Notes: generated from the sequence alone by a model not told the origin. A stretch of DNA of 64,000 nt from Metridium senile (GCA_949775045.1 OX459095.1:36136768-36200767); one strand, 5' to 3'; positions 32,641 through 44,009 are shown, counted from the stretch's first letter. Translations and numbers: made by a program.

Positions 32641-32800
32641 TGTCGTATATTGGGAGCAAAAGCGAAGACGGCTCGGTTTCAAACGTGCTTTTTAATCTGA
32701 CTCAAAACTAACTGCCCGTGTTGAATATTTTACAGTGTTTTTATATCCGTCTCTGGGGGATTAAGTTATGAAAACATACAATTCATCAGGGTATATAGCA
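32641..32800 (-). repeat. 3' LTR of the Gypsy-like element
   Basis: 160 bp, no difference found from 40876-41035. It starts TG and ends CA on the minus strand. Confidence 0.93.
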
Positions 32801-32893
32801 TTTCCCCTCTCTTAATTTAAATCAACTTCAATAGGTTACAATTATTATCGATTATCAATCAAATTCAATAAAGTTCTTCTAATATAATATTGT

Positions 32894-33376
32894 TCAATTA
32901 TTCCACCCAAAACGTTCTGGGGGTCTCCGCATTCTTGGGGGGTTTCTTCTAGGTTCGGTGGTACTTGGTTGATCTGTCGGTTGGGTTGTTCTTGGTTGAT
33001 CTGTCGGTTGGGTCGTTCTTGGTTGATCTGTCGGTTGGGTTGTACTTGGTTGATCTGCAACAGGTTTTGCCTTGCGGCTGCTTTCAGTAAGTGAAAACTG
33101 TTGCTGCTCCTTGGGTTCTGGTATCTGTGCAGATAGCTTCGTAGGTTCTTGCATATACTGAGATACACTAGCTGGTTGTAGGAAGGGAGTATCTTCTTCT
33201 GACTTACATTGGATTACTCGCGGGCGCAGTTGATCCTGTCTTTTCCACACTGGATATCCATCCACATGCACGTAGTACGATCGCTGTAGCACTTCAATGA
33301 TGACTCCTGGTAACCAGCGAGGACCAGAGCGTAGGTTAAGAACATATACCTTATCACCTACAGAAAACTTAGGCAA
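32894..33376 (-). CDS. Integrase C-terminal domain and repeat tail
   Basis: The frame reads FSVGDKVYVLNLRSGPRWLP and VIIEVLQRSYYVHVDGYPVW, an SH3-like chromatin/DNA-binding fold of the kind at the end of Gypsy integrases. A tail with four copies of a (D)QPxTTQPT unit and a basic Pro/Arg end follows. It is one frame apart from the catalytic core at 33358-34008. The tandem unit is also seen in DNA at about 32965-33057. Confidence 0.75.
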   Translation of the reverse strand: MPKFSVGDKVYVLNLRSGPRWLPGVIIEVLQRSYYVHVDGYPVWKRQDQLRPRVIQCKSEEDTPFLQPASVSQYMQEPTKLSAQIPEPKEQQQFSLTESSRKAKPVADQPSTTQPTDQPRTTQPTDQPRTTQPTDQPSTTEPRRNPPRMRRPPERFGWNN

Positions 33377-34008
33377 ACAATTAGTATTCTGTTCAAAAAC
33401 ATCATAATTCTTTTGACTTTGGAAACATGGCTAAGACTTGAAAATCTTGTTCTGGGCTGTCTGTGCATTAGCAAATACGCAGGAGACTCTGCGGTTGCAG
33501 GGTGTGGCGTACATCTATAAGTAAGTAAGATACGGTTTAACTTATCTTGTAAAGTTCCTTTGCCCTTCTCCATCTTGCTTAGGGCTGATTTGAAGAACCT
33601 TACATAGCGCTCCGCCATACCATTTGAGGCTGGATGTGCAGGAGGCGTAAGTGTGTGACGGATGTTGTTTTTCCTTGTAAACTCTTCAAATTCACAACTG
33701 GAAAACTGTGGGCCATTATCTGAAACGATATGTTCTGGAAGACCAAAGTTAGCAAATAATTTCCTTAACTGTGCTATGGTAGCGCTAGAAGTCGTTGAAT
33801 TCATTGGATATACTTCTAACCATTTAGAGTAGGAGTCGATAACAACTAGGAACATGCTACCCATGTAAGGGCCTGCATAGTCTATGTGTAGCCGTTTCCA
33901 AGGACCTGAAGGCCAATTCCACTTGGCAACAGAAGGTCTCGGAGGGACAGAAGCATTCTCTTGCCAATTAACACAGTTTTTCGTAATTTGTTCAATGTTT
34001 TCATTCAT
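33358..34008 (-). pseudogene. Gypsy integrase catalytic core
   Basis: The catalytic triad can be seen: Asp in WKRLHIDYAGPYMG, Asp in EHIVSDNGPQFSS and Glu in HPASNGMAERYVRFFKSAL, spaced as in retroviral-type integrases. The zinc-binding region just before it reads KNCVNW, where a second Cys is expected (CxxC), so a metal ligand may be lost. The frame ends in a divergent tail at 33358 and the next domain lies in another frame. The enzyme would join the cDNA to the genome. Confidence 0.85.
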
Positions 34009-34397
34009 TTTAGGCCACCAAAATACTGCCTAGCAAGTGCCTTCATTCTAACAGTTCCCATGTGTTCTGTATGCAGGTCTAACAAGAGTGTGAATCTAAG
34101 TGGAGTAGGTATAATAACTCTACTTCCCCACAATACACAACCTTGCTCGACAGTCAATTCAGTTCTACGTGTGAAATAAGGTAGCAGTTTATCATCGTGG
34201 CACTTACTTGAGTTAGGCCAACCTTCTTTGGTAAATTGTAGAACTCTGGATAAGCATGGATCTTTCTGTGTCTCTGATGCCACAGTCTTAGCGGTCAGCG
34301 GTAGTTCACTCAACGATTCTTCATCAATCAGCATTACTTCTTCTTCTTCTGGTAATTCATGCATCTTATATGATTCCTGTAAGGGAGCTCGAGACAA
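34005..34397 (-). pseudogene. RNase H-integrase junction with HH part of the zinc finger
   Basis: The block begins just after the RNase H end in a shifted frame, has an acidic linker (LPEEEEVMLIDEES) and reaches LLDLHTEHMGTVRMKALARQ, the His-His half of the integrase zinc finger. It overlaps the core frame by a few bases at 34005-34008. One-base shifts separate it from both neighbours. A piece of this linker (34325-34408) is found inverted inside the rearranged palindrome at 39835-39900. Confidence 0.75.
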
Positions 34398-34401
34398 ATA
34401 G

Positions 34402-35685
34402 TCAGCACAGACATTTTCCTTTGACGAAATGTATTTTTACCTTGTAGCTATAAGCCGATAAGATTAAGGCCCATCGCTTAATTCTAGCAGCAGCAAGTTG
34501 CGGAACAGCAGTATGTTCACCAAAAAGCTTCACAAGTGGTTGGTGGTCTGTAAGCAATGTGAAAGTACGACCAAGTAGATACTGACGGAACTTCTGTACA
34601 CCGTAAATAATGGCTAGAGCTTCACGCTCGATCTGCGCATAGTTCCTCTCAGCATTAGTGAGACTACGAGAAGTAAAATGAACTGGCTTCAATTCACCAT
34701 TTTTGTCGGGTTGCTGTAGTATGGCGCCAATGCCAGATGCTGATGCATCACAAGAGAGCACTAACTGAACATCAGGGTAATAGTGCGCTAGCATTACATC
34801 ATCAGTCATCAACTTCTTGATTTTCTCAAACGACGCCTGCTGCTCACTTCCCCAGTTCCAAGCTTGCTCTTTCCTTAGTAGTAGGTACAATGGCGCCATA
34901 TGGTGAGCTAGATTTGGAAGAAACCTCGCATAGTAGTTAACCAGACCAATGTAGGTACGCAACTCAGACACGTTGGTTGGTGCAGGAGCTTCCATAATTG
35001 CCTTGACCTTTGATTCTGTTGGTTTGATTCCATCTTTGGTGATCTTGTACCCTAAGTACTCAACTTCTGTAACCATGCATTTACACTTTGACCTCTGAAG
35101 ACGTAGACCATTTTCTTGCAACTGTCGCATCACTGCTTGAAGGCTAGACAGGTGCTCAGCATCATCACGGCCTGTGACAAGGATATCATTTAAGTATACG
35201 CTGACACTCTCGATTCCTTTAACAACATTCTCCATCGTGCGTTAAAACAGGCTGACTGCACATGAAACTCCAAAAGGAAGTCTCTTGTATTGGTAAAGAC
35301 CGGTATGTGTATTTATTGTAGTCAATTCAACTTCTTCGACGTTTCATCTAGGGGTATTTGGTGGTAGGCTTGGGACAAGTCTAACTTCGTGAACTTCTCG
35401 CCATGGGAAAGAGTAGCAAAGATTTCATCAACTTTAGGCAATGGGTACTTGTCAGGCTTAGACACTTTGTTGATAGTCATCTTGTAATCACCACACAGAC
35501 GCCAGATGATTTCACCACAGGTACGACTGGAGCCGCCCAGTCAGAGTGGACAACTTTTTCTATGATTCCTTTGCTCTCTTGTTTCTGAAGCTCGTCTTCA
35601 ATCCTCTTTTTCATAGCAAATGGAAGAGGCCTGGCTTTGCAGAATTCCGGTTTTGCACCTTCATCAATCTCGATATAAAAATAAT
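34402..35685 (-). pseudogene. Gypsy reverse transcriptase/RNase H
   Basis: 35235-34402 is open and reads SVSVYLNDILVTGRDDAEHL, where the usual YxDD box is YLND, so the first catalytic Asp of the pair is Asn. Thumb, connection (YIGLVNYYARFLPNLAHHMA) and RNase H parts (VLSCDASASGIGAIL, TLLTDHQPLVKLF) follow. Upstream to about 35685 the N-terminal RT can be followed in broken frames (KPEFCKARPLPFAMKKR, SGVCGDYKMTINKVSKPDKY, FTKLDLSQAYHQIPLDE) with stops and frameshifts. The protein is inactive as read. Confidence 0.85.
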
Positions 35686-38600
35686 AAAGCTTTATTAGTT
35701 CTTGAATGGCAAATAAAATTTGAAAAACTCAAGATTACAAGAAATAAGATTTAAATATATACTACAATAAGAAGGCTAATTATTTACATTTATAAAAGTG
35801 ACTATTAAAAAGTGAAAAATTATGTACATTATTTGGAATCTAAAATCACTTGTCATGGAGAAGCATCCAATTTTTTAATGGCGTATGGGATAAAACTGTT
35901 TTGGAAACGTTTTGTTCTACATTTTAAAAGAGGAATTTTCCTTGGGTTCCGTAGAGAATAAACTGATTCTGATATCTTAGGTAAAATATCGTAAAGTTTG
36001 TCATCAGGACGTCTTATGGTTTTATAAAATCGGCGACATAGCTCCTCTCTGCGCACTTGAAGAGTAGGTATGCTCAGATGAGTAAGCCGCTCATGATAGG
36101 AAAGTTCAGGAAGCATCTTTGTAGCACGTTTCTGGATTTGTTCAAGTTCGTCAGATAGAGCATTGATCAGTGAAGAGTGCCACACAGGACACGCGTATTC
36201 AATAACAGGTCGAACAAAACAGCAGTAGACGGAACAGAGTTCTTTAGGAAGTACACCACTCCGCTTCAAACACCGTAGAGCATAGAGACGCTTGCTTGCT
36301 TTGCTGCAGATAGTTCTTACATGCAAGTCCCATTTGAGATCAGATTGAATCCAGATTCCCAGGAGTTTGGTTGATTGGACACAGTCCAGTGGGACATTGT
36401 TGATTGTTAAAGGCTGTAAGACAGGTCGAGATTTAGCGAAACAGATGTCAAGCTCTTTGGTCTTCTTGGTGTTGATTCGCATATTATTGTTAACAATCCA
36501 TTGATTAGTTGTATCCAGATGCGTCTGAAGGTTAGATGAAGCACATGAAGGGGATGTTACCTCGAATACTGTGCAATCGTCGATGTATTTGTAGATGGGG
36601 GCAGCTATGGTAAGGTCGTTAATCATGACTAAGAAGAACAAAGGTCCAAGCTTTGTTCCTTGAGGTACTCCAGCCGTGATAGGGCGCCATTCTGATTTGT
36701 CTTGGCCGATTCTAACACGTTGTTTGCGATTTTTAAGAAATGCCGCGCACCAGTTCAACAGGATTGGAGGCACGTTTAGAAGCTGAAGCTTCCGCATAAG
36801 TATGCTGTGATCAATACGATCGAAGGCCTTCGAAAAGTCAATAAGACACGATCTGATCATGGTCTTTGGGGTCTCTGCTGCTTGAAGCCACTCGTGAACG
36901 ACACGAACCAAGGCATGGGTGGTGGATGAGTTTTTGATACCTCCAAACTGACGAGTATCAAGCTGAGGCATGATGATAGGGCGTAGCCAGCTGAAAACAA
37001 AGTCCTCGAGAACTTTCCTAAGAACTGTAGTAAGTGAGATAGGTCTTAGGTCAGAGTCAAAAACATAGGTTTAGATGTTTTAGCAATAGGAATGACATCC
37101 GCAACTTTCCACAAAGTTGGTACAGTTCCTTGGCTGATGGATGCGTTGAAAATAGAAGCCACTGGGCGGCAGATCACAGGAGCACATTCATTAAGTAACC
37201 AATTCGGTATATAGTCAGGACCAGGGGATTTACGTACGTTGATAGCCAGGAGAGAAGTTTCGACTGCACCAGGTGATATTATGAATTCATCAGGTGTGGA
37301 CTGGACAGGAATTGGATCGAAGAGCAGTGGCTGCATATCAGCACAAACCTTTGTAAAGGAGTCATTACCAATCTCAGCCAGGTCCAGACCGCAAACTGTG
37401 GAGCCATTTATCACCATCTTTGAAATTGATGACGACTTTGATTGACCAGATAGTTGTTTAATGTTGTCCCACCATTTCTTCGGATTGCGGTGCTTGGTGT
37501 TTAAAACATTGTTTTGATAGTAATTTAGACGAGCAGACTTACAGAGCTTGCTGACTTTCCTTCTGTAGAATTTGTATGATGTGGAATTGCCTTTAAGCCA
37601 AGCCCGTTGGCGGTTAGTAATGGCTTCTTTTATGTCAGCAGTAATCCAGGGTTTATCGGTTGGGTGAAGCTTGACTCGACGCAAAGGAAGGTGTTTATCG
37701 ATGGTGGTGTTAATTGTTGATTGAAACATTGAGAGTTGTTCCTCACACGATGGCTTGTGATAGAGCGGTGTCCAGTTGACAGCTTGAACAGAAGAGTAAA
37801 CAGCTTGTTTGTTAGATGTTTTGCAGACATGCTTGTTAACACGAGTAGTCGGTTGGTAGGATGGAGAAGCATTCAAAGGTTGTAGAAAGACGCTTGAATG
37901 ATCGGACAAGCCAATCGGAGGAAGAATCTTTGCTTCAGCATAGTAAGATGAAAGCGTGGAGTAAGCTTGGTCAAGAATGTTATTACCACGCGTTGCCATG
38001 GTGACGAGTTTTTTTTAACTTGAAGGATGAACACAGATTGCCTGTCTTAAATTGATTGAAATCACCTAGAAGAATGATGCCTGAGTTGGGATGAGCAGAT
38101 AAGGCTTTGTGCAGATAAGGCTTTGACAACTGATTAAATATGATCGAAGCTCGTTGTCATCGTTACAAGGTGGATGATAAATGGTTGCTAGTATGATTGC
38201 GTTGATCCCACGAGGTAGTCGATTAGGTTTAATCAGGAACCATTGGCATTCAAAGTTCGGGGTGTTTAAGTCAGTTAAATCAATAAAGTTGATTTGTGAT
38301 GATATATAAGTACAAATGCCGCCGCCACGTTTATCGTCAGGTCTGTCTTTACGGCAGGTCACGTATCCCGGTAGGCTGATCAAATCATCCGTTACGCGGG
38401 ATGAAAGCCAAGACTCAGTTATGACAGCAATAGGAAATGAATTAGATTTGATGATGCCGTGGATTTCGTCAAGTTTGTTTACCATTGAGCGGGCATTGCT
38501 GAAGAAGATAGAAGGGAATGAATAACCCATTGATTCCTTATGAATCGGTACATTAATCAGATTGGCGAAATTCACACCTCCATGACTTTCTCTTTGTTTA

Positions 38601-39075
38601 GATCGTTCAGTAAATGCAAATGCATGAGTTGTTGTTGTTGGAATACTTGAAGTAGAACTAGCAAGATTCTGAATATTAATGAAGTTGGAATTTTGTTCAG
38701 AAAGACCATTATTTGTTGAGTTCAGACGGCTGTTAATAGTAGAAAGTGGGAGCGGGAGCCCCTGAACCTACGGAGGATGCCAAGAGATTTGAGAGTGCGC
38801 CAGGTCATCGGATCCAGTGGATTAGTTGATTTTAGATGGCTTGTTGATGTTGCAAAATGGCGGGAAGTTTGAAGCTCGCCACGTGTTTTCCACCAGAAAC
38901 ATCAGAAAGGTTCTTGTATTCTTATACATTCTTATACATAATTTAGTAGTGTAGGTTCTTAGCAACGTATTACAGTCAATATCTTGCAATAAGTCAGAGT
39001 TCTAAGCAAAATTTGACGAACATTGACGAGCGGTTAAACTTAGCAGCTCTATAGACAAGCGCATAAATTGATAAT
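35685..39075 (-). mobile_element. CR1/L2-like LINE inserted in the Gypsy element
   Basis: The insertion separates the Gypsy protease (to about 39080) from the Gypsy RT (from about 35685), same strand. It contains an AP-type endonuclease and RT (see next entry), and ends at the low-coordinate side in a TAATAAAGCTTTATTATTTT tail. Exact borders and target duplication are not resolved; ATAT occurs at both joins. It is younger than the Gypsy coding region but has frameshifts of its own. Confidence 0.78.
35853..38575 (-). pseudogene. LINE ORF2: AP endonuclease and reverse transcriptase
   Basis: 38575-38066 holds the endonuclease start (FFSNARSMVNKLDEIHGI, AVITESWLSS, RRGGGICTYIS-like glycine block, GDFN in the shifted frame near 38070). 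37999-37046 has the SDH block (PPIGLSDHSSVFLQ), a linker and VRKSPGPDYIPNWLLNECAP. 36971-35853 has RT blocks SCLIDFSKAFDRIDHSIL, ITAGVPQGTKLGPLFF and IYKYIDDCTVFEV (YxDD intact) and the C-terminal region LERIQKRA-like EQIQKRATKMLPELSYHER. Frameshifts lie near 38070 and 37075. Organisation and blocks fit the Jockey superfamily, CR1/L2 side. Confidence 0.82.
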
Positions 39076-39079
39076 GAAA

Positions 39080-39674
39080 TATGAGCTTCATAACCCTTAA
39101 GACAGCCAAGCTCGTCCCTAAATAACTCAGAAAAATCAGTTAGCAAGCTGTCTAGGTCACTGTTTACAGAGTTAACATTAAGCATTTCTTCCCAGGGTAA
39201 TCTAATTTGCTGTAACCACGTACGGCCAAACAATGGGGGACCTTCACCCTCCACTACAACTAGGGGTAATTCAGCACATTGATCTCCAATTGACACGTTA
39301 ACTAATTTCTCTCCTACCACAATAATCTTGTTGCCCGAGTAAGAGCGAAGCTTGACAGTAGATTGAATTAAGGGAGTATCACAAAAAGGTTTACCAAAGA
39401 CATTCTTATTGATAAGAGAGATCCCAGCCCCAGTGTCTAGCTGGAAAGCGATTGGTACATTATCAATATTAACATTAACATGCAATGGTGGTTTAGCGCC
39501 AACTGAATTGATACAAAAAAGATTACCAAATGCTTCATCTTCAATCGATTCGGTTTCAACTGCATTTGCTTGCTCAGGTTTTTTCGAGCGTAAATGTTTT
39601 TGTTTCAACAAACAAGCCCTTTTGATGTGGCCAACTTTACTGCAGTAACGGCATTTAGCATTGATGAATTTACA
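39080..39674 (-). pseudogene. Gypsy aspartic protease and end of gag
   Basis: The frame starts in a second zinc knuckle (CRYCSKVGHIKRAC, about 39660-39618), then has VPIAFQLDTGAGISLINKNV, the DTG active site, and ILG-equivalent strand PLFGRTWLQQIRLPW. It is truncated near 39080, where LINE sequence begins; the last residues to a stop at 38994 belong to the insertion. Cuts the polyprotein. Catalytic DTG is intact. Confidence 0.8.
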
Positions 39675-39685
39675 TTTAGGAGCTA

Positions 39686-40112
39686 TTAGTACGTGGTTAC
39701 AGCAAATTAGATTACCCTGGGAAGAAATGCTTAATGTTAACTAGAAATTAGTTAACGTGTCAATTGGAGATCAATGTGCTGAATTACCCCTAGTTGTAGT
39801 GGGGGACCTTCACCAATCAATCAGCATTACTTCTGTGCTGACTATTTGTCTCGAGCTCCCTTACAGGAATCATATAAGATGCATGAATTACCAGAAGAAG
39901 AAGTAATGCTGATTGATTGGTGAAGGTCCCCCACTACAACTAGGGGTAATTCAGCACATTGATCTCCAATTGACACGTTAACTAATTTCTAGTTAACATT
40001 AAGCATTTCTTCCCAGGGTAATCTAATTTGCTGTAACCACGTATTGATTAACCTATTGAAGTTGATTTAAATTAAGAGAGGGGAAATGCTATATACCCTG
40101 ATGAATTGTATG
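39686..40112. repeat. Palindromic rearrangement made of shuffled Gypsy pieces
   Basis: The block is flanked by TTTAGGAGCTA at 39675-39685 and 40113-40123. Arms of about 140 bp (39691-39833 and 39899-40043) are inverted copies of each other, with a 60-bp centre. The pieces come from elsewhere in the same element: about 39167-39221 and 39253-39312 (protease region), about 34325-34408 (RNase H-integrase linker, inverted) and about 32770-32830 (purine tract and LTR edge, inverted, at 40045-40112). It interrupts gag between its two zinc knuckles. Confidence 0.85.
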
Positions 40113-40850
40113 TTTAGGAGCTAAGTGTGATTGATCATTACATCTGAAACATTGTTTACCACCTTGATTTTTGGGCATCGAGGACCTGACACGTGTTGTA
40201 GAACTAGGGGCGTGACTGAATTTGTGTGAGCTGTTCTTGCTACTCGAAACCTTGTTTACAGAGGCGTTAATAGCAGGGTCATGTAAGACATGTACATCTT
40301 TACTAGCTAATTCTTGAGCGACAGAAATGTTGTAAGCTCTCTCAAAAGTAAGGTCAGCTTCAACCAATAATCTTTTCTGAATCTTTTCATCGTTAATACC
40401 AGCAACTAGTCTGTCTTTAAGCATATCGTTCAAAGAATCTTTAAAATCACACTTCTCGGCAAATCTTTTAATCTCGCTGACATATTCTGGTACAGTTTCA
40501 TTTGGCTTTCTAATACGAGTATGAAATTTATATCGCTCTACGGTTACTGAGCACGTGGGTTGATAATGTTTCTTAAGCACACTTACCAGGTCGTCGTACG
40601 ACTTGTCACTAGGTTTATTTGGAGAAACCAAGTTCCTTAGCAGGCTGTAGGTTTCCTGGCCAATAACACTGAGAAGAATAGCTCTTCTTTTATCTGTTCT
40701 TCGTCTTACAACATCAGCATTCGAACCGTCAGCAGCTAGCGGGACTTCGTTCAAGACGTTTGCAGTAAAATAAATCTCTAATCTTTCTACGTAGAGCTCC
40801 CAATCATCTTTCTTGCCTGTAAAACTTTCAATTTTGCCATAATGCGCCAT
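40089..40850 (-). pseudogene. Gypsy gag
   Basis: ATG at 40850 lies 25 bases inside the 5' LTR. The protein begins MAHYGKIESFTGKKDDWELY, a start common in metazoan Gypsy gag, then has a capsid-like helical region (YDDLVSVLKKHYQPTCSVTV, TRIRKPNETVPEYVSEIKRF) and a first zinc knuckle CFRCNDQSHLAPK, cut at the rearranged block where the last Cys should follow. The rest of gag resumes at about 39674. Open throughout this part. It would form the particle. Confidence 0.82.
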
Positions 40851-40875
40851 TTAAGAAGAATCCTCGTCGCCAAAT

Positions 40876-41035
40876 TGTCGTATATTGGGAGCAAAAGCGA
40901 AGACGGCTCGGTTTCAAACGTGCTTTTTAATCTGACTCAAAACTAACTGCCCGTGTTGAATATTTTACAGTGTTTTTATATCCGTCTCTGGGGGATTAAG
41001 TTATGAAAACATACAATTCATCAGGGTATATAGCA
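40876..41035 (-). repeat. 5' LTR of the Gypsy-like element
   Basis: No difference found from 32641-32800. Transcription on the minus strand should start within it. The ATTAT duplication follows at 41036-41040. Confidence 0.93.
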
Positions 41036-41040
41036 ATTAT

Positions 41041-42860
41041 TTTCTGAATGTAATTATGTAGTTAGAAATGACGGAATGAGCGGGCTTCCTGTGGTAATTG
41101 TTGAAAACGGCGGGAAAATTCCCAAAGGTGAATATGGTAATAAAAGAAGTACTATAAAATAAGAAAAGTTTAGAACATCGTGAAAGAAGTGGAGACATTT
41201 TTGCTACTCGCAAATTGTGTTAAAATTAATACAGTGCGCTTATAATGGCGTATTTTTATGCAATCGAAACAACAGTCGAACCGAGGAAAACAAATATGAA
41301 AATTTAAGTGCCCTTTTCAATTTAAATACTCCACGAAACCAGGGACCTATGGACTAGGGCTACGGAAGGGCCGGTTCACAGCCCCAGCTGTGTTTTGTAC
41401 TCGGCTACTATATAAAAATCATTCTAGTTGGCGTCACCTCAATTAGATAGTAACAATTAACGCTTTACCTTTGTCGTGGATAGACACGATTGGGCTCCCT
41501 GTGTAGATAAAACCCTGTGCGCATGCACGAGCAGGCACATGGCTTTAGAGGAAATAAAGAGTTGAGTCGTTCGTCGCTGTTCGTTTATTCAAATCCACCA
41601 AATATTCACCACATGGTGCCGAAACCACTTCAAAGAATACTTACCAGAATATAAGACAGGATTAAAGAATAATTTAAGAAAAAATTAGCCTGAATTAACG
41701 ACGAAATCTACTGTAAACTGCACTGACTGAACTGACGCCATGTCGCTTTCACATCTAAAAGGTATGAGGACTCGATACTCAAACTTGATTTCAAAAAAAA
41801 GGTCAAAACACTATTTGAACAAGGATCTAACACTGGAGATTCACTACTTCTGAGTAAGACAACAAATTCATTGAAAAAAACTGAAAGAACAACTAACTAA
41901 TCTTGAAGAGATATGTGAAATACTCGCTATTGCAATCGAAGAAGCACAACTTGGAGATGAAGAAAAGAAACTACAAGCTGAAGAAGAGGAAAAAACTTCA
42001 AAACTAATGGAAATAACTCTAGATGCAATAGGCGAACTTACTGACTTTGAAAACAATTTGCTTCAAAAGAAAGGAAATACAAACTTAGAGAAGATTTTAG
42101 AAGCACAAACCCAACTTTTAGAGAAAATGGTCAACCTGAATACAGAGAAAGAAAGTAAAGTGTCAACGAAGTCACCTAGCCAGGTAAAACTACCCAAAAT
42201 AGAAATATCTACATTTGATGGGAACATTCTAAGATTCCAATCATTTTGGGATTCTTATGAAACATGTATACACAACTCCAACCTATCGAATATTGAAAAA
42301 TTCACTTACCTCAAAAGTAAACTAACTGGCAAAGCTGCAGACACCATCAATGGCCTAAGCTTAAGCAGTGGAAATTACAACGAAGCCATTAAACTACTAA
42401 ACGAGAGATTTGGAGATACACAAACTATTATTAACACTCATTATACTCACCTGATTGATATCCCAACTGTTACAAACACTGTCACTTGTCTGAGATCATT
42501 CATCAACAAGGTATTTTTATTCCTATGATTACATCAAAGTTGCCAAAAGAAGTTCTTGTTCAACTTGAGATCCAAACGAAGAAAGAAGAAATGTGGACAG
42601 TTACTAAATTACTTGAACGACTGGAGAGCTACATTACAGCGAGAGAGTCAGCAGAAAGAATGTTCAACCCTCCAACTCTAACTAAATCACTGAATGTACC
42701 ACATGTTAACCCTACTACAAGAGACATACCTAATAAAGTTTGCAGCAATGCACCATCAACTTACAACTTTTAACCCCAAAAGAGGCCTATTTTTACTTCA
42801 GAAGCTCTACTACAAGTACAGAAAGAAAGCTCATCACCAACATATAATAAGGGGGAGGGA
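41041..42860 (+). mobile_element. BEL/Pao-like element, 5' LTR remnant and gag only
   Basis: The sequence before 41614 has LTR features (GAGGAAATAAAGAGTTG as a polyadenylation-type signal, end TTCACCACA) and is followed at once by TGGTGCCGAAACC, a primer-binding-site-like sequence of the BEL type. Gag starts at 41740. No protease, RT or integrase follows; the element is truncated after about 42780, where a G-rich run (42848-42864) lies. The LTR's own start could not be fixed. Confidence 0.68.
41740..42773 (+). pseudogene. BEL/Pao gag (DUF1759-type)
   Basis: The frame opens MSLSHLKGMRTRYSN but has stops near 41850 and 41880. A coiled coil follows, and 42007-42528 is open with LPKIEISTFDGNILRFQSFW, FTYLKSKLTGKAADTINGL and YNEAIKLLNERFGD, the signature of the DUF1759/BEL gag domain. 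A frameshift near 42500 leads to 42773 (LPKEVLVQLEIQTKKEEMWT, LLERLESYITARESAERM). It forms the particle of a BEL element. Broken as read. Confidence 0.8.
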
Positions 42861-43261
42861 GGGAAGAAAATGGTTGTGAAATGGATAGTATCAAGCATTT
42901 ACAGGGAGTGTCAACTATTTATGTCCAAGATTGTATTTTGTCATTTTTCCTAAAATACAGACGAATAAGAGCTATTACTAGTTGATAAGGTTATAAAACA
43001 TGAAAAAAGTTCACAAAGCATTAAACGGATTGGCTTTTAGCATTAATTTGGACATAATTGCCATGTTAAATTGTGTTTAAAATATGACGTCATTTGGAAT
43101 TACATAAGAATATGACGTCATTGGTGGTTAGAATCCAAGTTTTCATAAAACGGCATATAAATTGATGGCAAGGCCCACTATTTTTACGAAATAAACGAAA
43201 ACGTCATTAATTTCCCAAACTAGTGATGCTCGTATAGAAATTTTTGAATAAAGCTTGAATA

Positions 43262-43722
43262 TTATATCACTTTCGGTTTCCTCGTAGATTTACTTCCGGT
43301 TTGTAAACCGTCATGTAAAGCGTTATCTAAAATTCGCTCTAATTCATATGTTTTCGCCTGAAGTTTAATTTTTATTTCAGTTTGATAATATTTTAGATGT
43401 GCCTTTTTAGAACTTGGTTCAGCACTAGAATCCCTTCTGTCGAAGGCTGAATGCGGGTCAACCCAGAGCGTCAAGCTACATGAAGCTGTTCCTTCGACTG
43501 AATGTAGTATTTTATACCGCCTGCTCCAAAGTAACCAAATTGAAAACTACGTTCTTTGGCAGGTTTAATCTCCTTAGCGTATTTTTCCAATAAGTAGTCT
43601 TTGACGTCGCAGACTTCATCACAAACAGGGAAATTGCGTACTGCAAAATCCTGGCTCTGCTTTTTGTTTTTGGCGCTGAGCACCTTCAGACTTACATTCA
43701 CCGTCGCCATATCGGAAGCCAC
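43262..43722 (-). pseudogene. Gene start with PB1/ubiquitin-like domain, one frameshift
   Basis: ATG at 43722 or 43710 opens a frame to 43471: VNVSLKVLSAKNKKQSQDFA, then VKDYLLEKYAKEIKPAKERS and FQFGYFGAGGIKYYIQSKEQ. The order of strands and the K/D spacing look like a PB1 or ubiquitin-like fold. A one-base shift near 43474 leads to TLWVDPHSAFDRRDS and a Lys-rich helix ending at a stop, 43262. I recall similar N-terminal domains in uncharacterised cnidarian proteins, but cannot name a function. It could be the first exon of a host gene or a decayed copy. Confidence 0.42.
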
Positions 43723-44009
43723 GCAAACGAATTTTGAATTTATAATGAGAAAAAACTAAGCCCTACCCCAGAATTCATTTCGGTCTCAGATTGCAGATTC
43801 AGATCTCCATCCGACAACGTTTTTTGAAATAGGTGTATAAATGCTTTTCCTTAAAACGTTTGTTTAAATTATTCTTAAACAGGACAAGATCTACTTCAAG
43901 AAGTCCTTCTCCTGTTGCAACAACACGGTATGTGTAGATTGGTGTTTTTAAAGCATGTATAGACAGTCAAAGAATTCATTCTAGAAAATATACTTACTGT
44001 GCTGACTGT

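Larger units (their letters stand above)
32641..41035 (-). mobile_element. Gypsy-like LTR retrotransposon with matching LTRs and ATTAT target duplication
   Basis: LTRs at 32641-32800 and 40876-41035 are 160 bp each; comparing them base by base I found no difference. Read on the minus strand they begin TGCTATATACCC and end AATATACGACA (TG...CA). ATTAT flanks the outer ends (32636-32640 and 41036-41040). A purine tract AAGAGAGGGGAAA precedes the 3' LTR, and a primer-site-like TTTGGCGACGAGG follows the 5' LTR. The order gag, protease, RT, RNase H, integrase is the Gypsy order. The inside is badly broken: a LINE insertion, a palindromic rearrangement and several frameshifts. Matching LTRs beside such decay is unusual. 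Confidence 0.9.
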
